64,000 nt of DNA, taken from Sphingomonas sp. GTDB taxonomy: Bacteria > Pseudomonadota > Alphaproteobacteria > Sphingomonadales > Sphingomonadaceae. The stretch lies in the NCBI GenBank assembly GCA_021732445.1, contig JAKFUZ010000002.1:1-64000 (forward strand), given 5' to 3'. The notes beneath the pieces are model-generated. The model worked only from the letters and a program-made list of their open reading frames with translations, was not told the origin of the DNA and did not search any database. Below, one piece after another: positions 54,309-62,981 of the stretch. Within the stretch, counting starts at the first letter, position 1, and every line of letters starts with the position of its first letter. The position numbers were made by a program, and so were the translations under genes.

Positions 54309-55946
54309 GTGACTCCCAAAAACGAACTCCTGTTCCTCGCGCTCGGCGGCTCGGGCGAAATCGGCATGAACGTCAATCTTTATGGCTGCCAGGGCAAATG
54401 GCTCATGGTCGATTGCGGCATTACCTTTGCCGATGCGGGGTATCCCGGTGTCGAGCTGATTTTGCCCGATCTGCAATTCATCGAAGAACGGCTCGACGAC
54501 TTGCTCGGAATCGTGCTGACGCACGGCCATGAAGATCATATCGGCGCGCTGCCCTATCTGGCGGATGATCTTGGCGTGCCGCTTTACGCGACTGCCTTCA
54601 CCGCCGGCCTGATTGCTGGCAAGCTTGAGGAAGAGGGAATAAGCGGGCGCGTGCCGCTCAACATCATCAAGGCCGATGAGAGCTTTGCGCTGGGGCCGTT
54701 CACGATGCGCTATGTGCCGCTGGCACACTCCATTCCCGAGGGCAACGCGCTGGTCATCGACACGCCCCATGGGCGCGTTTTCCACACCGGGGACTGGAAG
54801 CTCGATGATGAGCCGATCATCGGGCTGCCGGCAAGCGCCGAAACGCTGACGGCGATTGGCGATGCCGGCGTGCTCGCGCTGGTGTGTGATTCCACCAATG
54901 TGTTCAACAACGAGGCATCGGGCTCGGAAGGCGGGGTGCGCGCGGGGTTGATGGAAGTGGTGTCGGCGGCGCGGGGGCGCGTGCTCGTGACGACTTTTGC
55001 CTCAAATGCCGCGCGGCTCAAGACGCTGGGGGATGTGGCGCGGGCGACGGGTCGTGCGCTGTGCGTGGCCGGCCGCTCGCTCGACCGGATTTTGAAGGTG
55101 GCCAAGGCAACGGGCTATATGAAAGATTTTCCCGAGCTGGTCGATGTCGATGCAGCGATGCGGCTGCCGCGCGACAAGGTGATGATCGTTGCGACCGGCG
55201 GGCAGGGGGAGGAGCGCGCGGCGCTGGCACGTATTGCCTTTGGCTCGCATCAGCTGTCGCTCGATGCAGGCGACACTGTGGTGTTCTCCTCAAAGCAGAT
55301 ACCCGGAAATGAAATCGCGATTGGCCGCATTCAGAACGCGCTGGCGGCCAAGGGCATCATGATGATTACCGACCGGCAGGCGCATGTGCACGTGTCGGGG
55401 CACCCTGGCCGTCCGGAGCTTGCCGCGATGTATGGCTGGATCAGGCCGGAACTGCTTGTCCCGGTGCATGGCGAGATGCGGCACCTGATGGAGCAGGCAC
55501 GTTTTGGCCTGGCGCAAGGCGTGCCGCAGGCGCTGGTGCAGAGCAATGGAGACATTGTGCGGCTGGCGCCCGGGCGCCCGGAAAAAATCGGCCATGCCGC
55601 GGTCGGCCGACTGGTGCTGGACGGCGATGTCATCCTCCCCGCCGATGGCACGACGATGAACGAGCGGCGCAAGGTCTCGGTAAACGGTCAGATTTCGGTC
55701 GCGGTGGCGATTGGCAAGGGCGGCGCGATGATCGGCCGGCCGCAGGTCAGGTTGCAGGGCGTGCCCGTGGAAGAAGACCGCGACCCGTTTATCGACGAGG
55801 CGATAGAGGCGGCGGCGGCGGCCATTCGGGAAGGCGGGCGCGACCCTGAAAGGCGGCGCGAGCAGGTGCGCCTTGCCGTGCGCCGGGTGGCCGCACGCTG
55901 GACAGGCAAAAAGCCCATTGTCGATGTGCTGCTGATCGAGGCATAG
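54309..55946 (+). CDS. rnj: Ribonuclease J
   Basis: A metallo-beta-lactamase/beta-CASP nuclease of 545 residues: GGSGEIGMNVNLYG, LTHGHEDHIGALPYL (zinc site), HSIPEGNALVIDTP, HTGDWKLD, then the beta-CASP segments CDSTNVFN, TTFASNAARLK and VHVSGHPGRPE. It has both endo- and 5'-3' exonuclease activity in the family and acts in RNA processing and decay. The start is GTG 54309. Preceded by a 117-bp gap with GC-rich inverted repeats. Confidence 0.95.
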   Translation: MTPKNELLFLALGGSGEIGMNVNLYGCQGKWLMVDCGITFADAGYPGVELILPDLQFIEERLDDLLGIVLTHGHEDHIGALPYLADDLGVPLYATAFTAGLIAGKLEEEGISGRVPLNIIKADESFALGPFTMRYVPLAHSIPEGNALVIDTPHGRVFHTGDWKLDDEPIIGLPASAETLTAIGDAGVLALVCDSTNVFNNEASGSEGGVRAGLMEVVSAARGRVLVTTFASNAARLKTLGDVARATGRALCVAGRSLDRILKVAKATGYMKDFPELVDVDAAMRLPRDKVMIVATGGQGEERAALARIAFGSHQLSLDAGDTVVFSSKQIPGNEIAIGRIQNALAAKGIMMITDRQAHVHVSGHPGRPELAAMYGWIRPELLVPVHGEMRHLMEQARFGLAQGVPQALVQSNGDIVRLAPGRPEKIGHAAVGRLVLDGDVILPADGTTMNERRKVSVNGQISVAVAIGKGGAMIGRPQVRLQGVPVEEDRDPFIDEAIEAAAAAIREGGRDPERRREQVRLAVRRVAARWTGKKPIVDVLLIEA

Positions 55947-55954
55947 CCGGGGCC

Positions 55955-56233
55955 ATGCAACTCCCGTCGATGATCGCGATTTATTTTTTGATGTGGGTGT
56001 TCAGTGCGTTTCTCGTGCTGCCCTTTGGTGTGCAGACGGCGGACGAAGCGGGCGTCGCCAAGGTGCCGGGGCAGGCGGAAAGTGCGCCGGCCAATTTTCA
56101 GCCGCTGGTGATTTTGCGGCGGATCACGGTGGTGGCGACGATCATGTTCGTGCTGTTCATGCTGAATTATCGCTATCAGTGGCTGACCCCGCAGATGCTC
56201 GACTTTTTCGGGGGCACCAGGCCGGTTGGCTAA
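55955..56233 (+). CDS. DUF1467 family membrane protein
   Basis: A protein of 92 residues with two hydrophobic segments: IAIYFLMWVFSAFLVLPFGV and ITVVATIMFVLFMLNY. The LPFGVQTADEAG loop is typical of DUF1467. Function unknown. It lies 8 bp after rnj, and the same neighbour pair is seen in many alphaproteobacteria from memory. Confidence 0.88.
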   Translation: MQLPSMIAIYFLMWVFSAFLVLPFGVQTADEAGVAKVPGQAESAPANFQPLVILRRITVVATIMFVLFMLNYRYQWLTPQMLDFFGGTRPVG

Positions 56234-56264
56234 GCGCGGTTGGCCGGGTTTTGCGGGGAAGCGC

Positions 56265-58796
56265 TCAGCTACGCAGCCGCTCGATGGCCTGGGCGAGCGC
56301 GACATAGAGCTTGCCCATGTCCGACGACAATATGGTCACCGCCAATGGCGATCCGTCCCGCTGGGCAAGAATGGTGCGCAACATTGCCTCAAAATCGTGG
56401 ATGTAGCGATTCACCTGTTCGCGGAAGGGCGCCTCGCCATCGTAATGCCGGGCGATGTCGCGTGCCTCGGTTGAATCGAGCAGCCGCACCGCGCGCCGGG
56501 TAAACACCCCGCGATCGCCCTTGAGATAAGCCGCCCATGCGCTGTCCGACACATCGTTCGAAAGCGTTTTGGTAAGGTCGATGGCGGCCGAATTAAGCGC
56601 CTCGATGAGCAGGGAGGCGCGCTTGCCAAAACTTTCGCGCTCGGACTCCTCGCGTTCGGTGCGCGCATCCTGGAGGCGACTTTCGACGAGCGCGGTCGTC
56701 TCGGCGATGCCGAGCATTTGGTGGGCGAGCCGCTCGGACGCGCGGGTGGCCGCGTCTACCGCATGTTCGGCGGCGCTCGCAATTGCGGCGATGTGGCGCT
56801 CGACAGCGTGGCTGGTGGCGCGCTCCATGGCCTGCGTGCTCGCCAGTTCCAGTGCGCGGGCGGCTTCTGGAATGACCCCGGCCAGCGTTTCGCGTGCGCG
56901 GTCGGCGGCTGTGTTGGCGGTTTCCCGCACCCTGACCAGCGCTTCGACAAGGCGGGGTGCTGCCTGCTCGGCAAATTCCTCGGTCCGCGCGATGGTAGCG
57001 TCGAGCGTGGCGCCAATCGCCGATGCTCTTTCGCGGCCGGAACTGAGCGATTCGAGCAGCAGCGCCGAGAGCTGGTCGAGTGTCACGCGCTGCTGCTGAA
57101 TGACCTGGGCGATGGCCTCGATTGCGTCATGCGTGCTTTCAGCCGCGGTCACGAGTGCCAGCAATTCGGGCTTGGCGCCGGCCACGACGGCGCGGCTGCC
57201 GGTGATGCGCAGCTCGAGCCGGGCGAGCGCTTCGGGCAGTGTTTCGTCGATTTCGCGCGCCGCGGCATCGAGGGAGGTGAGCAGGTCTTCGCTGGTGTTG
57301 ATGACTTTGCGGGCCATTTCCTCGCCGGTCTTCAGGGCTTCGGTCATCGCATCGGCGGAGCCGGCGAGTGCGCTGATCGAGGCGGCCAGCGTCTGCGTTC
57401 GCTCAATGCCGCGATCGTGGAACGCGCTTACCTTTTGCTCGACGGCGGAGAATTCCGAATCGAGCTGGGCGACAAGCAACTGGCCGTTGGCGCGCTGCTC
57501 GCCCAGCCGCGTGGCGATCCGGTCGATCGCGCCCTCGATGGCGCTGATACGCTCGCCAAGCGCCTCGGCCGAATCGCGGCTGGCGCGCGTGAGGGCGGCC
57601 TGGTTGGCCTCGATCATCGCCAGCATCGCATCGCCTTGTGCGGCAATGCCCCGGCGCGCCTCGTCAATGGCATTTGCGGTGCGGCCGAGCAGTTCATCGA
57701 CGGCATGCGACATATCGGCCGCCACCCCTTCAAGGCGGGCCCCTGCGGTTTCGCTGGTCGCGTCCATCCGTGTGATGTGCGCGGCAAGGCGTTGTGCGGC
57801 CCCGCTCACCAGATCATCGGCGGCACGGCCGCGCTCGCTCAGCGCGTTGATCTGTGCATCAAGCGCGCTGGCCTGTTCGCCGGCGGTCAGGCCTGCCGCC
57901 TGCATGCGTTCGGCAAGCTGCTCGGTATCAGCATGCGCACGCGGCAGTGTTGCGAGCAAAATCGACAGCGTGTTTTGCGCTTCGCTCGCGGCGGTGGCCA
58001 GCGCCCTGGCCTGGTGCTCGGCGGTGGAGATTTCCTGCGCCATGCCGCTGCCGACGCTGGTCAGCCGTGCGCTGGCACGCTCGCCGGCGGCCATCAGCGC
58101 GTTGGTTTGCTCGGCAAGCGCGGCCCGGCTGGCATCGACCTGCTTTTTGACGCTGGCAGCGGTGCGTTCGAGCGCGGCGGCCTCGGCGCGCATCGCCCGT
58201 GCGGTCATAGCGAAGCGGCGGGCTTCGGCACGGCTGGTGCGCATGGCCAGCAACCAGAGAATGCCGAAAAGAGCGGCTGGCACGCAAAGCGCGGCAATAA
58301 ATTGCGCGAGCGCCACACCGTCAAGGCCCGCGCGCAGCCGGGGCGCGGCGATCCACAGCATTGCGCCAAGCCAGCCGAGAATGACGAGCACCGCGAGGGC
58401 GGGCAACAGGAAGCGTGCAGCGGATGCCGCCGGGGCGTCATCGTCCCGCGCGTCATCGTCCCGCGCGTCATCGTCCCGTGCATCATCGCGTTCCTGGCCA
58501 TCGTGGTTCAGCCGGGGCAAATCGCCCGACTCATCTGGCCCCGGCCGGGCTATGGCGGGCGCAAAGGAATGGTCTCCGGCTTCTGCCGATATGTCAAAAA
58601 CGCCGTCGCCTTCCGGCGCGGGCTGGGATGGAGCACCATTGTCGGGTGCGCCGAACGCATCCTCTGCCGCCGAGGCGGTTGCCTGCGAGCGATCGGCCAG
58701 CATGTCGTCGAGCACGTCGGAGAGCAGCAGATCAGCTTCCGGCGCTTCGTCTGCGGTCTTCTGCTTGCGGTTTGCGATGCGCGGTCCCCCTGTCAT
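56265..58796 (-). CDS. Large membrane-anchored coiled-coil protein, TipN-like
   Basis: A protein of 843 residues. Region 1-125 is acidic and contains a short RDDDA repeat; two membrane helices follow (about 130-150 and 163-185, FLLPALAVLVILGWLGAMLW and FIAALCVPAALFGILWLLAM). Residues 190-690 are an Ala/Glu-rich coiled coil. The last ~110 residues are a distinct conserved-looking domain: LLIEALNSAAIDLTKTLSNDV, AYLKGDRGVFTRRAVRLL, EQVNRYIHDFEAML. Length, two N-terminal helices and long coiled coil match TipN, the Caulobacter new-pole marker; that identity is an inference from architecture. Annotated 'ATPase' or 'kinesin-like' names for such proteins are not supported, since no ATPase motif is visible. 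Confidence 0.75.
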   Translation of the reverse strand: MTGGPRIANRKQKTADEAPEADLLLSDVLDDMLADRSQATASAAEDAFGAPDNGAPSQPAPEGDGVFDISAEAGDHSFAPAIARPGPDESGDLPRLNHDGQERDDARDDDARDDDARDDDAPAASAARFLLPALAVLVILGWLGAMLWIAAPRLRAGLDGVALAQFIAALCVPAALFGILWLLAMRTSRAEARRFAMTARAMRAEAAALERTAASVKKQVDASRAALAEQTNALMAAGERASARLTSVGSGMAQEISTAEHQARALATAASEAQNTLSILLATLPRAHADTEQLAERMQAAGLTAGEQASALDAQINALSERGRAADDLVSGAAQRLAAHITRMDATSETAGARLEGVAADMSHAVDELLGRTANAIDEARRGIAAQGDAMLAMIEANQAALTRASRDSAEALGERISAIEGAIDRIATRLGEQRANGQLLVAQLDSEFSAVEQKVSAFHDRGIERTQTLAASISALAGSADAMTEALKTGEEMARKVINTSEDLLTSLDAAAREIDETLPEALARLELRITGSRAVVAGAKPELLALVTAAESTHDAIEAIAQVIQQQRVTLDQLSALLLESLSSGRERASAIGATLDATIARTEEFAEQAAPRLVEALVRVRETANTAADRARETLAGVIPEAARALELASTQAMERATSHAVERHIAAIASAAEHAVDAATRASERLAHQMLGIAETTALVESRLQDARTEREESERESFGKRASLLIEALNSAAIDLTKTLSNDVSDSAWAAYLKGDRGVFTRRAVRLLDSTEARDIARHYDGEAPFREQVNRYIHDFEAMLRTILAQRDGSPLAVTILSSDMGKLYVALAQAIERLRS
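58435..58479. repeat. Tandem 15-bp repeat in the coiled-coil gene (three copies)
   Basis: The unit gcgtcatcgtcccgc is present three times in a row, the third with one substitution, encoding RDDDA repeats on the minus strand. In-frame change in copy number would not disrupt the gene. Confidence 0.9.
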
Positions 58797-58878
58797 TGCT
58801 GGTGTTTACCATGATTTTGGCCAGTTCCAAGCCATGTGCGGTAAGTTTGCGTTAACCCGCTTTGGGGTAGCCTGCCGC

Positions 58879-59172
58879 ATGGCTTATGATCCCGGCGCCA
58901 TAGACTCCATGCTTGCCGCAGCGGTTGGCGATGACGCCTCGCTCATCGCCGAATTGCGCGCCAGCTTTGTTGAAAGCGCACACCGCAACATCGCCGCGAT
59001 GCGGGCGGCAGCGTCCGCGGCCGAATGGGTGGCCGCTGCGCAGCGACTGTCGGGCCTTGCGGCGAGTTTTGGTGCGGTTCGGCTGATGGCGCTGGCCAAT
59101 GATGCGGCCCGCAGCACCTGCGCCGACAAGGCCGCGCTCGCCAGGCTGCACCGCGCGATCAGCCGCCTCTAA
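58879..59172 (+). CDS. Hpt-domain-like protein lacking the phosphoacceptor histidine
   Basis: A protein of 97 residues with an Hpt four-helix pattern: LIAELRASFVESAHRNIAAM, then AAAQRLSGLAASFGAVRLMAL. The canonical Hpt motif is A-H-x-L-K-G; here residue 55 is Gln (cag at 59041). The protein therefore looks like an Hpt that cannot be phosphorylated there. ATG 58879 is the first in a family-like position; the track's 690-aa ORF simply runs antisense to the coiled-coil gene before reaching it. It is divergent from the coiled-coil gene with 82 bp between starts. Confidence 0.75.
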   Translation: MAYDPGAIDSMLAAAVGDDASLIAELRASFVESAHRNIAAMRAAASAAEWVAAAQRLSGLAASFGAVRLMALANDAARSTCADKAALARLHRAISRL

Positions 59173-59227
59173 CGCGCCGCCAGCCGGGCATTTTGCCAAG
59201 ACGCCGCTAAGCCTTTAAGCGGCGCGG

Positions 59228-60430
59228 ATGCTTGCTGCGCTGCTATTTGCCACCGACGATGCGGATGATAGTCCCGCAACCCTTGCCGCAACCCTTGCCG
59301 CAACCCTGCCCTTTGGCCCTGGGACGCTCATCGAATTTCAGGCGCGACTGGTGATTGGCGCAGGGGCCAGCCAGCTCATTGTGGTCGTTGGCCGCATGAC
59401 GCCGGAGCTGCTGGGCGCCATCAATCGTATCATGCGGCGCGGGGCCTCGGTCGATGTTGTCCGATCAGCGGCCGAGGCCTGCGAAAAGCTGCACCCGCTG
59501 GCGCGCGTGCTGGTGATGGCGGACGGGCTGGTGAGCACCGAAGGGGTGGTAGCCGCCATGGCCGCAGAAGGCGGTGACGCCCTGCTTGTCACGACCGACG
59601 CCAATGCGCTGGCGGGGCTGGAGCGCGTGGGCGCAGACGCCATCTGGGCCGGCATCGCCCGGCTTTCGGTGCGGCGCGTGGCCGAAGTCGCCGACTTGCC
59701 AATCGACTATGATTTTGCATCGACATTGCTGCGGGTGGCCGCGCAAGGGGGTGCCGCCCGCGTGGAATTGCCCGGCGGCTCCGCGCGATCCGGGCACGGG
59801 GTGGAACATAGCGCGGCACGGTTGCGCCAGCGCAGCGAGGCGTTGCTCGCAGGCCATGTCTCCAGCCGCCCGGCCTGGTTTGACCGCTATGTCGTGGCGC
59901 CACTTGCGCGCCGGTTGCTTCCCAAAATCGTCGATCGAGGGATATCCGCCGATGCGCTTGGGCTGGCGGGCGGCGGGACCGCGCTGCTGGGGCTGGGGCT
60001 GATCGCGTATGGCGGGCCGGGCTGGGGCCCCGCGGCCGGCTTGGCGATGGTCGTTATCGCCGCTTTTCTGCTCGCATTGGCCATGGCGCTTGCCTGGATG
60101 CGTGAGGACAGGATGCGTGGCCGGCTCTTTGCCGGAGTAATCGCGGCCAGCTCTGGGCTGGCGGTCATAACGCTTGGCGCGCGCGAAAGCCTGGGCGAGG
60201 GCACCGGCACCGCGGCGCTGCTTGCCATTACGGGCGCAGGGCTTGGGCTGTTGGCCGAGCGGGCCGGCGGCATCCATCGCAAACGCTGGTGGGCCAGCGC
60301 GCCCGCTTATCCGCTGGTGCTGCTCCCCTTTGGCGTATCGGGCCAGGTGTTGCCCGGCCTTGCGATAGTGGCGGGCTATGCCGCCATGACGCTGGCCAGC
60401 GCTATCGAGCAGCTCAGGAAAAACGCTTAG
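59228..60430 (+). CDS. Nucleotidyltransferase-like / degenerate CDP-alcohol phosphotransferase-like membrane protein
   Basis: A protein of 400 residues. The N-terminal ~200 residues resemble a nucleotide-diphospho-sugar transferase fold (LIVVVGRMTPELLGAI, ARVLVMADGLVSTEGVV). The C-terminal half has a linker like that of bifunctional inositol-phosphate cytidylyltransferase/CDP-alcohol transferases (WFDRYVVAPLARRLLPKI..GISADALGLAG) followed by about six membrane helices. The CDP-alcohol transferase signature D-x2-D-G-x2-A-R is not present, nor is a clear NTP-binding Gly-rich loop. It may therefore be a non-catalytic relative. Identification is by architecture only. Confidence 0.5.
   Translation: MLAALLFATDDADDSPATLAATLAATLPFGPGTLIEFQARLVIGAGASQLIVVVGRMTPELLGAINRIMRRGASVDVVRSAAEACEKLHPLARVLVMADGLVSTEGVVAAMAAEGGDALLVTTDANALAGLERVGADAIWAGIARLSVRRVAEVADLPIDYDFASTLLRVAAQGGAARVELPGGSARSGHGVEHSAARLRQRSEALLAGHVSSRPAWFDRYVVAPLARRLLPKIVDRGISADALGLAGGGTALLGLGLIAYGGPGWGPAAGLAMVVIAAFLLALAMALAWMREDRMRGRLFAGVIAASSGLAVITLGARESLGEGTGTAALLAITGAGLGLLAERAGGIHRKRWWASAPAYPLVLLPFGVSGQVLPGLAIVAGYAAMTLASAIEQLRKNA
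59273..59308 (+). repeat. Tandem 12-bp repeat encoding ATLA (three copies)
   Basis: The unit gccgcaaccctt occurs three times with changes only at the ends, encoding ATLAATLAATLP near the N-terminus of the membrane protein. Copy-number change would keep the frame. Confidence 0.85.
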
Positions 60431-60465
60431 CGTGAATTTAACGAGACGTGCCTAGTCTGGCGGGC

Positions 60466-61578
60466 ATGTCGAGTAACCCAGGCGACAGGTCAGACGGCGC
60501 GCGCGACGCGGCCAGCCAGTTGCTCGCGCGCGGAGCAGCCGATGACGTGCGCGCCCGGCGCGCTGGCCGCGCAATGCTCGATGATTTTTTTCAGGCTGAT
60601 GCCGCGCGGCTGGACGAGCGCATGCGCGCGGCGCTGGCTTCTGCGCTTGGTGCGCAGGTTGCGGCCGTGGAGCAGGCGCTGCGGCAGCACGCTGGCCAGG
60701 CGCTGGCGGCGGCTGGCGCCGGCGTGCTCGCGGCGGTGCTTGCCGAAGGACCGCCCAGGGTCGAAGCGGTACTGCGCTTCACCGGAACCCTTCAACAAGG
60801 CGCGTTGGCGAGCGAACTGGCGGCGCGCGTCGGGCAGGAACTGCTCGATGAAGCCATGCCGCCGGCCGAAGCAGCCCCCGACCGCCCGGCGCTGCTCGCC
60901 CGGCTGGTCGAGCACAGCGATGCCCGGATTGCTGACAGCGCCCGCGGCTTGCAGCGAGCGCTTGCGGTGCGGCGCAGCGCGCGCGAAGCGGAGCGCGCGC
61001 CCGACAACGCGCTTCCGGCGGAGTTTCACCACCAGCTTGTCTGGCAGTCAGCCGCTGCGCTGCGTGCCGCTTTTGCGCCGCATGATGCGCCGGCGACGGC
61101 CGCCCTTGATCGCGCGCTGACCGACGCGGCGCTGCGCAGCCTTGCCGGACATGATGAGGGCGAGCGTGCCGAATCCGCCGCGATGCGGCTTGTGGCCGCA
61201 CTTGATCCGCCGGCTGGCGATCTGCCCGCGCTGGCTGCTCAGGCGCTGCGCGAATCGGGTTCGCTGTTATTCTGTGCCCTGCTCGCGCATGGGCTGGCGA
61301 TTGATTATGAGACCGTCCGTGACATGGTGCTCGACCCGATTGCCGACCGGTTGTGGATTGCCTTGCGCGCGCTCGGGTTCGATCGTGCGTCGGTTGCGCA
61401 TATCGGCCTGGCGCTGTGCGATGCCGATCCGCGCCGCGACGTTGAGCGGTTCGCCGACGAGATCGGCGCTATCATGGCCATGACGCAAGAGGCCGCGCGC
61501 GGCGCGCTTGCCCGCACCCGGCTGCATCCTGATTTCCGCGAGGCCGTGCTCGCGCTTGCCCAGTCGCGGCCGCAATGA
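60466..61578 (+). CDS. DUF2336 domain protein
   Basis: A helical, Ala/Arg-rich protein of 370 residues resembling the DUF2336 family (HEAT-like repeats): ASQLLARGAADDVRARRAGR, RPALLARLVEHSDARIADSAR, and a C-terminal DMVLDPIADRLWIALRALGFDRASVAHIG. Function is unknown; DUF2336 proteins are often encoded with sensor kinases in alphaproteobacteria. ATG 60466 is chosen; GTG 60448 is possible. The 3' end overlaps the kinase-like gene by 4 nt (ATGA). Confidence 0.75.
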   Translation: MSSNPGDRSDGARDAASQLLARGAADDVRARRAGRAMLDDFFQADAARLDERMRAALASALGAQVAAVEQALRQHAGQALAAAGAGVLAAVLAEGPPRVEAVLRFTGTLQQGALASELAARVGQELLDEAMPPAEAAPDRPALLARLVEHSDARIADSARGLQRALAVRRSAREAERAPDNALPAEFHHQLVWQSAAALRAAFAPHDAPATAALDRALTDAALRSLAGHDEGERAESAAMRLVAALDPPAGDLPALAAQALRESGSLLFCALLAHGLAIDYETVRDMVLDPIADRLWIALRALGFDRASVAHIGLALCDADPRRDVERFADEIGAIMAMTQEAARGALARTRLHPDFREAVLALAQSRPQ

Positions 61579-62972
61579 CCGAGGAGCCGCCCATCCGCGC
61601 CGCTGTGCTGGCGCTCGTCGATGCCGAGGGGCGGCTGGTCGAAGCCGGCGCGCGGCTGCTGGAACTGAACGACCGGGCCGGCGGGCGGATTGGCGCGCCG
61701 ATTGCGGTGCCGCCGCTTGCCCGGCTGGTGCACCTGGCGCAGCGGCTGGGCGTCGTCGTGTCGCGCGGCATTGTCGTGGCCGACGGCGACGATGACATGA
61801 GCGTTTGGGTGCGCGCGGAGCCTGCGCCGGGTGGCGATTTCGTTCGGCTGGCGATCAGCGGATGGCACCCGCGCGCCACCTGGCGGTCAGACGGCGATGC
61901 AGCGGCGCGCGCGCAAGCCTTTGCGCTCAGCGATGCGGACTGGACATGGGAGACGGACGCGGCGCTGCGGCTGACCTATGCCGGCGCGCGCGCAGCGGGC
62001 GCCGAGGCGGATGCGGCGGACCTGATCGGACAGCCATTTGCCAGCGTGTTCGCACTGGCTGAGGGAGCGGCGGGGACGCTGCCCATATTGGGCGCGCTGG
62101 CGATGCGCACCGGGTTTGAGGATCAACCGGCCACGCTGCGGCAGGGCGGGCAGGCCGTGTTGCTCAGCGCGATCGTCCGGATTGATGCAGGCGGGGGCTT
62201 TGCCGGACTTTCTGGCACGGCGCGCATGGTCGTGCCGCCGGCGCCCGCGCCAGAGCGTGTCGCCGCGTCTGACGCGCAGCCCGCCGGGCCACGGCTTGAC
62301 GATGTTTTTGCCGCCCGTCTCGACCGGGCGTTGCGCAGGCCGCTGGGCCGGATCATCGCCAATGCCGAAAGCATCCACGCGCAGTCAGAAGGCCCGCTGC
62401 GGCAGGATTATGTGAGCTATGCCGCCGATATCGCCAGCGCCGGGCGCCACTTGATGGCGCTGGTCGATGATCTGGTTGATTTGCAAGCGGTTGAACGCCC
62501 CGATTTTGTGGTGGCGCCCGATGCGATTGATCTGGCGGATGTCGCCCGGCGCGCCGCGGGCCTGCTCGCGGTGCGCGCCGCCAATGCCAGGGTCCGGATC
62601 GACCGGCCCGCGCTTGATGAGACGCTGCCGGCATCGGGCGATTTCCGCCGCGCGCTGCAAATACTCGTCAACCTTGTGGGCAATGCCGTGCGCTATTCAC
62701 CAGCGGACGCGGTGGTGTGGGTGCGCGCGTCGGCACAAGACGGCGTGGCCGCCATCATCGTCGCGGATCAGGGCAAGGGGATTGCTCTTGCCGATCAGGC
62801 GCGCATCTTCGAAAAGTTCGAGCGGGTGGACACAGCAGAGCCGGGCGGCAGCGGGCTTGGCCTCTACATCGCCCGGCGGCTCGCGCAGGCGATGGGCGGC
62901 GACATTACGGTCGACAGCGCGCCGGGGCAGGGCGCGCGCTTTACCTTTACGCTGCCCGCCCGCGAGGGCTGA
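61575..62972 (+). CDS. Histidine kinase-like protein without the H-box histidine (DivL-like pseudokinase candidate)
   Basis: A protein of 465 residues. The N-terminal ~220 residues look like one or two PAS-type sensor domains (ADWTWETDAALRLTYAGARA). A dimerisation helix follows at about 245-305 (FAARLDRALRRPLGRI..., GRHLMALVDDLVDL). Where kinases have S-H-E-L-R-T-P-L this protein has D-R-A-L-R-R-P-L, so the phosphoacceptor His is Arg251 (cgg at 62325). The HATPase domain is intact: N-box NLVGNAVRYSP (about 366-376), DQGKGIA, FEKFER and GGSGLGLYIA. It could bind ATP but not autophosphorylate at the usual site. It is coupled to the DUF2336 gene. Confidence 0.8.
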   Translation: MTEEPPIRAAVLALVDAEGRLVEAGARLLELNDRAGGRIGAPIAVPPLARLVHLAQRLGVVVSRGIVVADGDDDMSVWVRAEPAPGGDFVRLAISGWHPRATWRSDGDAAARAQAFALSDADWTWETDAALRLTYAGARAAGAEADAADLIGQPFASVFALAEGAAGTLPILGALAMRTGFEDQPATLRQGGQAVLLSAIVRIDAGGGFAGLSGTARMVVPPAPAPERVAASDAQPAGPRLDDVFAARLDRALRRPLGRIIANAESIHAQSEGPLRQDYVSYAADIASAGRHLMALVDDLVDLQAVERPDFVVAPDAIDLADVARRAAGLLAVRAANARVRIDRPALDETLPASGDFRRALQILVNLVGNAVRYSPADAVVWVRASAQDGVAAIIVADQGKGIALADQARIFEKFERVDTAEPGGSGLGLYIARRLAQAMGGDITVDSAPGQGARFTFTLPAREG

Positions 62973-62981
62973 ACCGCGCGC

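Noticed and set aside
57100-59172. A 690-aa plus-strand ORF and a 698-aa ORF at 56718-58814 opposite the coiled-coil gene
   Set aside because: Both are antisense shadows of a GC-rich, Ala-rich coding frame. Their composition (Ser/Arg/Ala or Gly-rich) is not protein-like. Only the last 97 codons of the 690-aa ORF, after ATG 58879, form a real gene.
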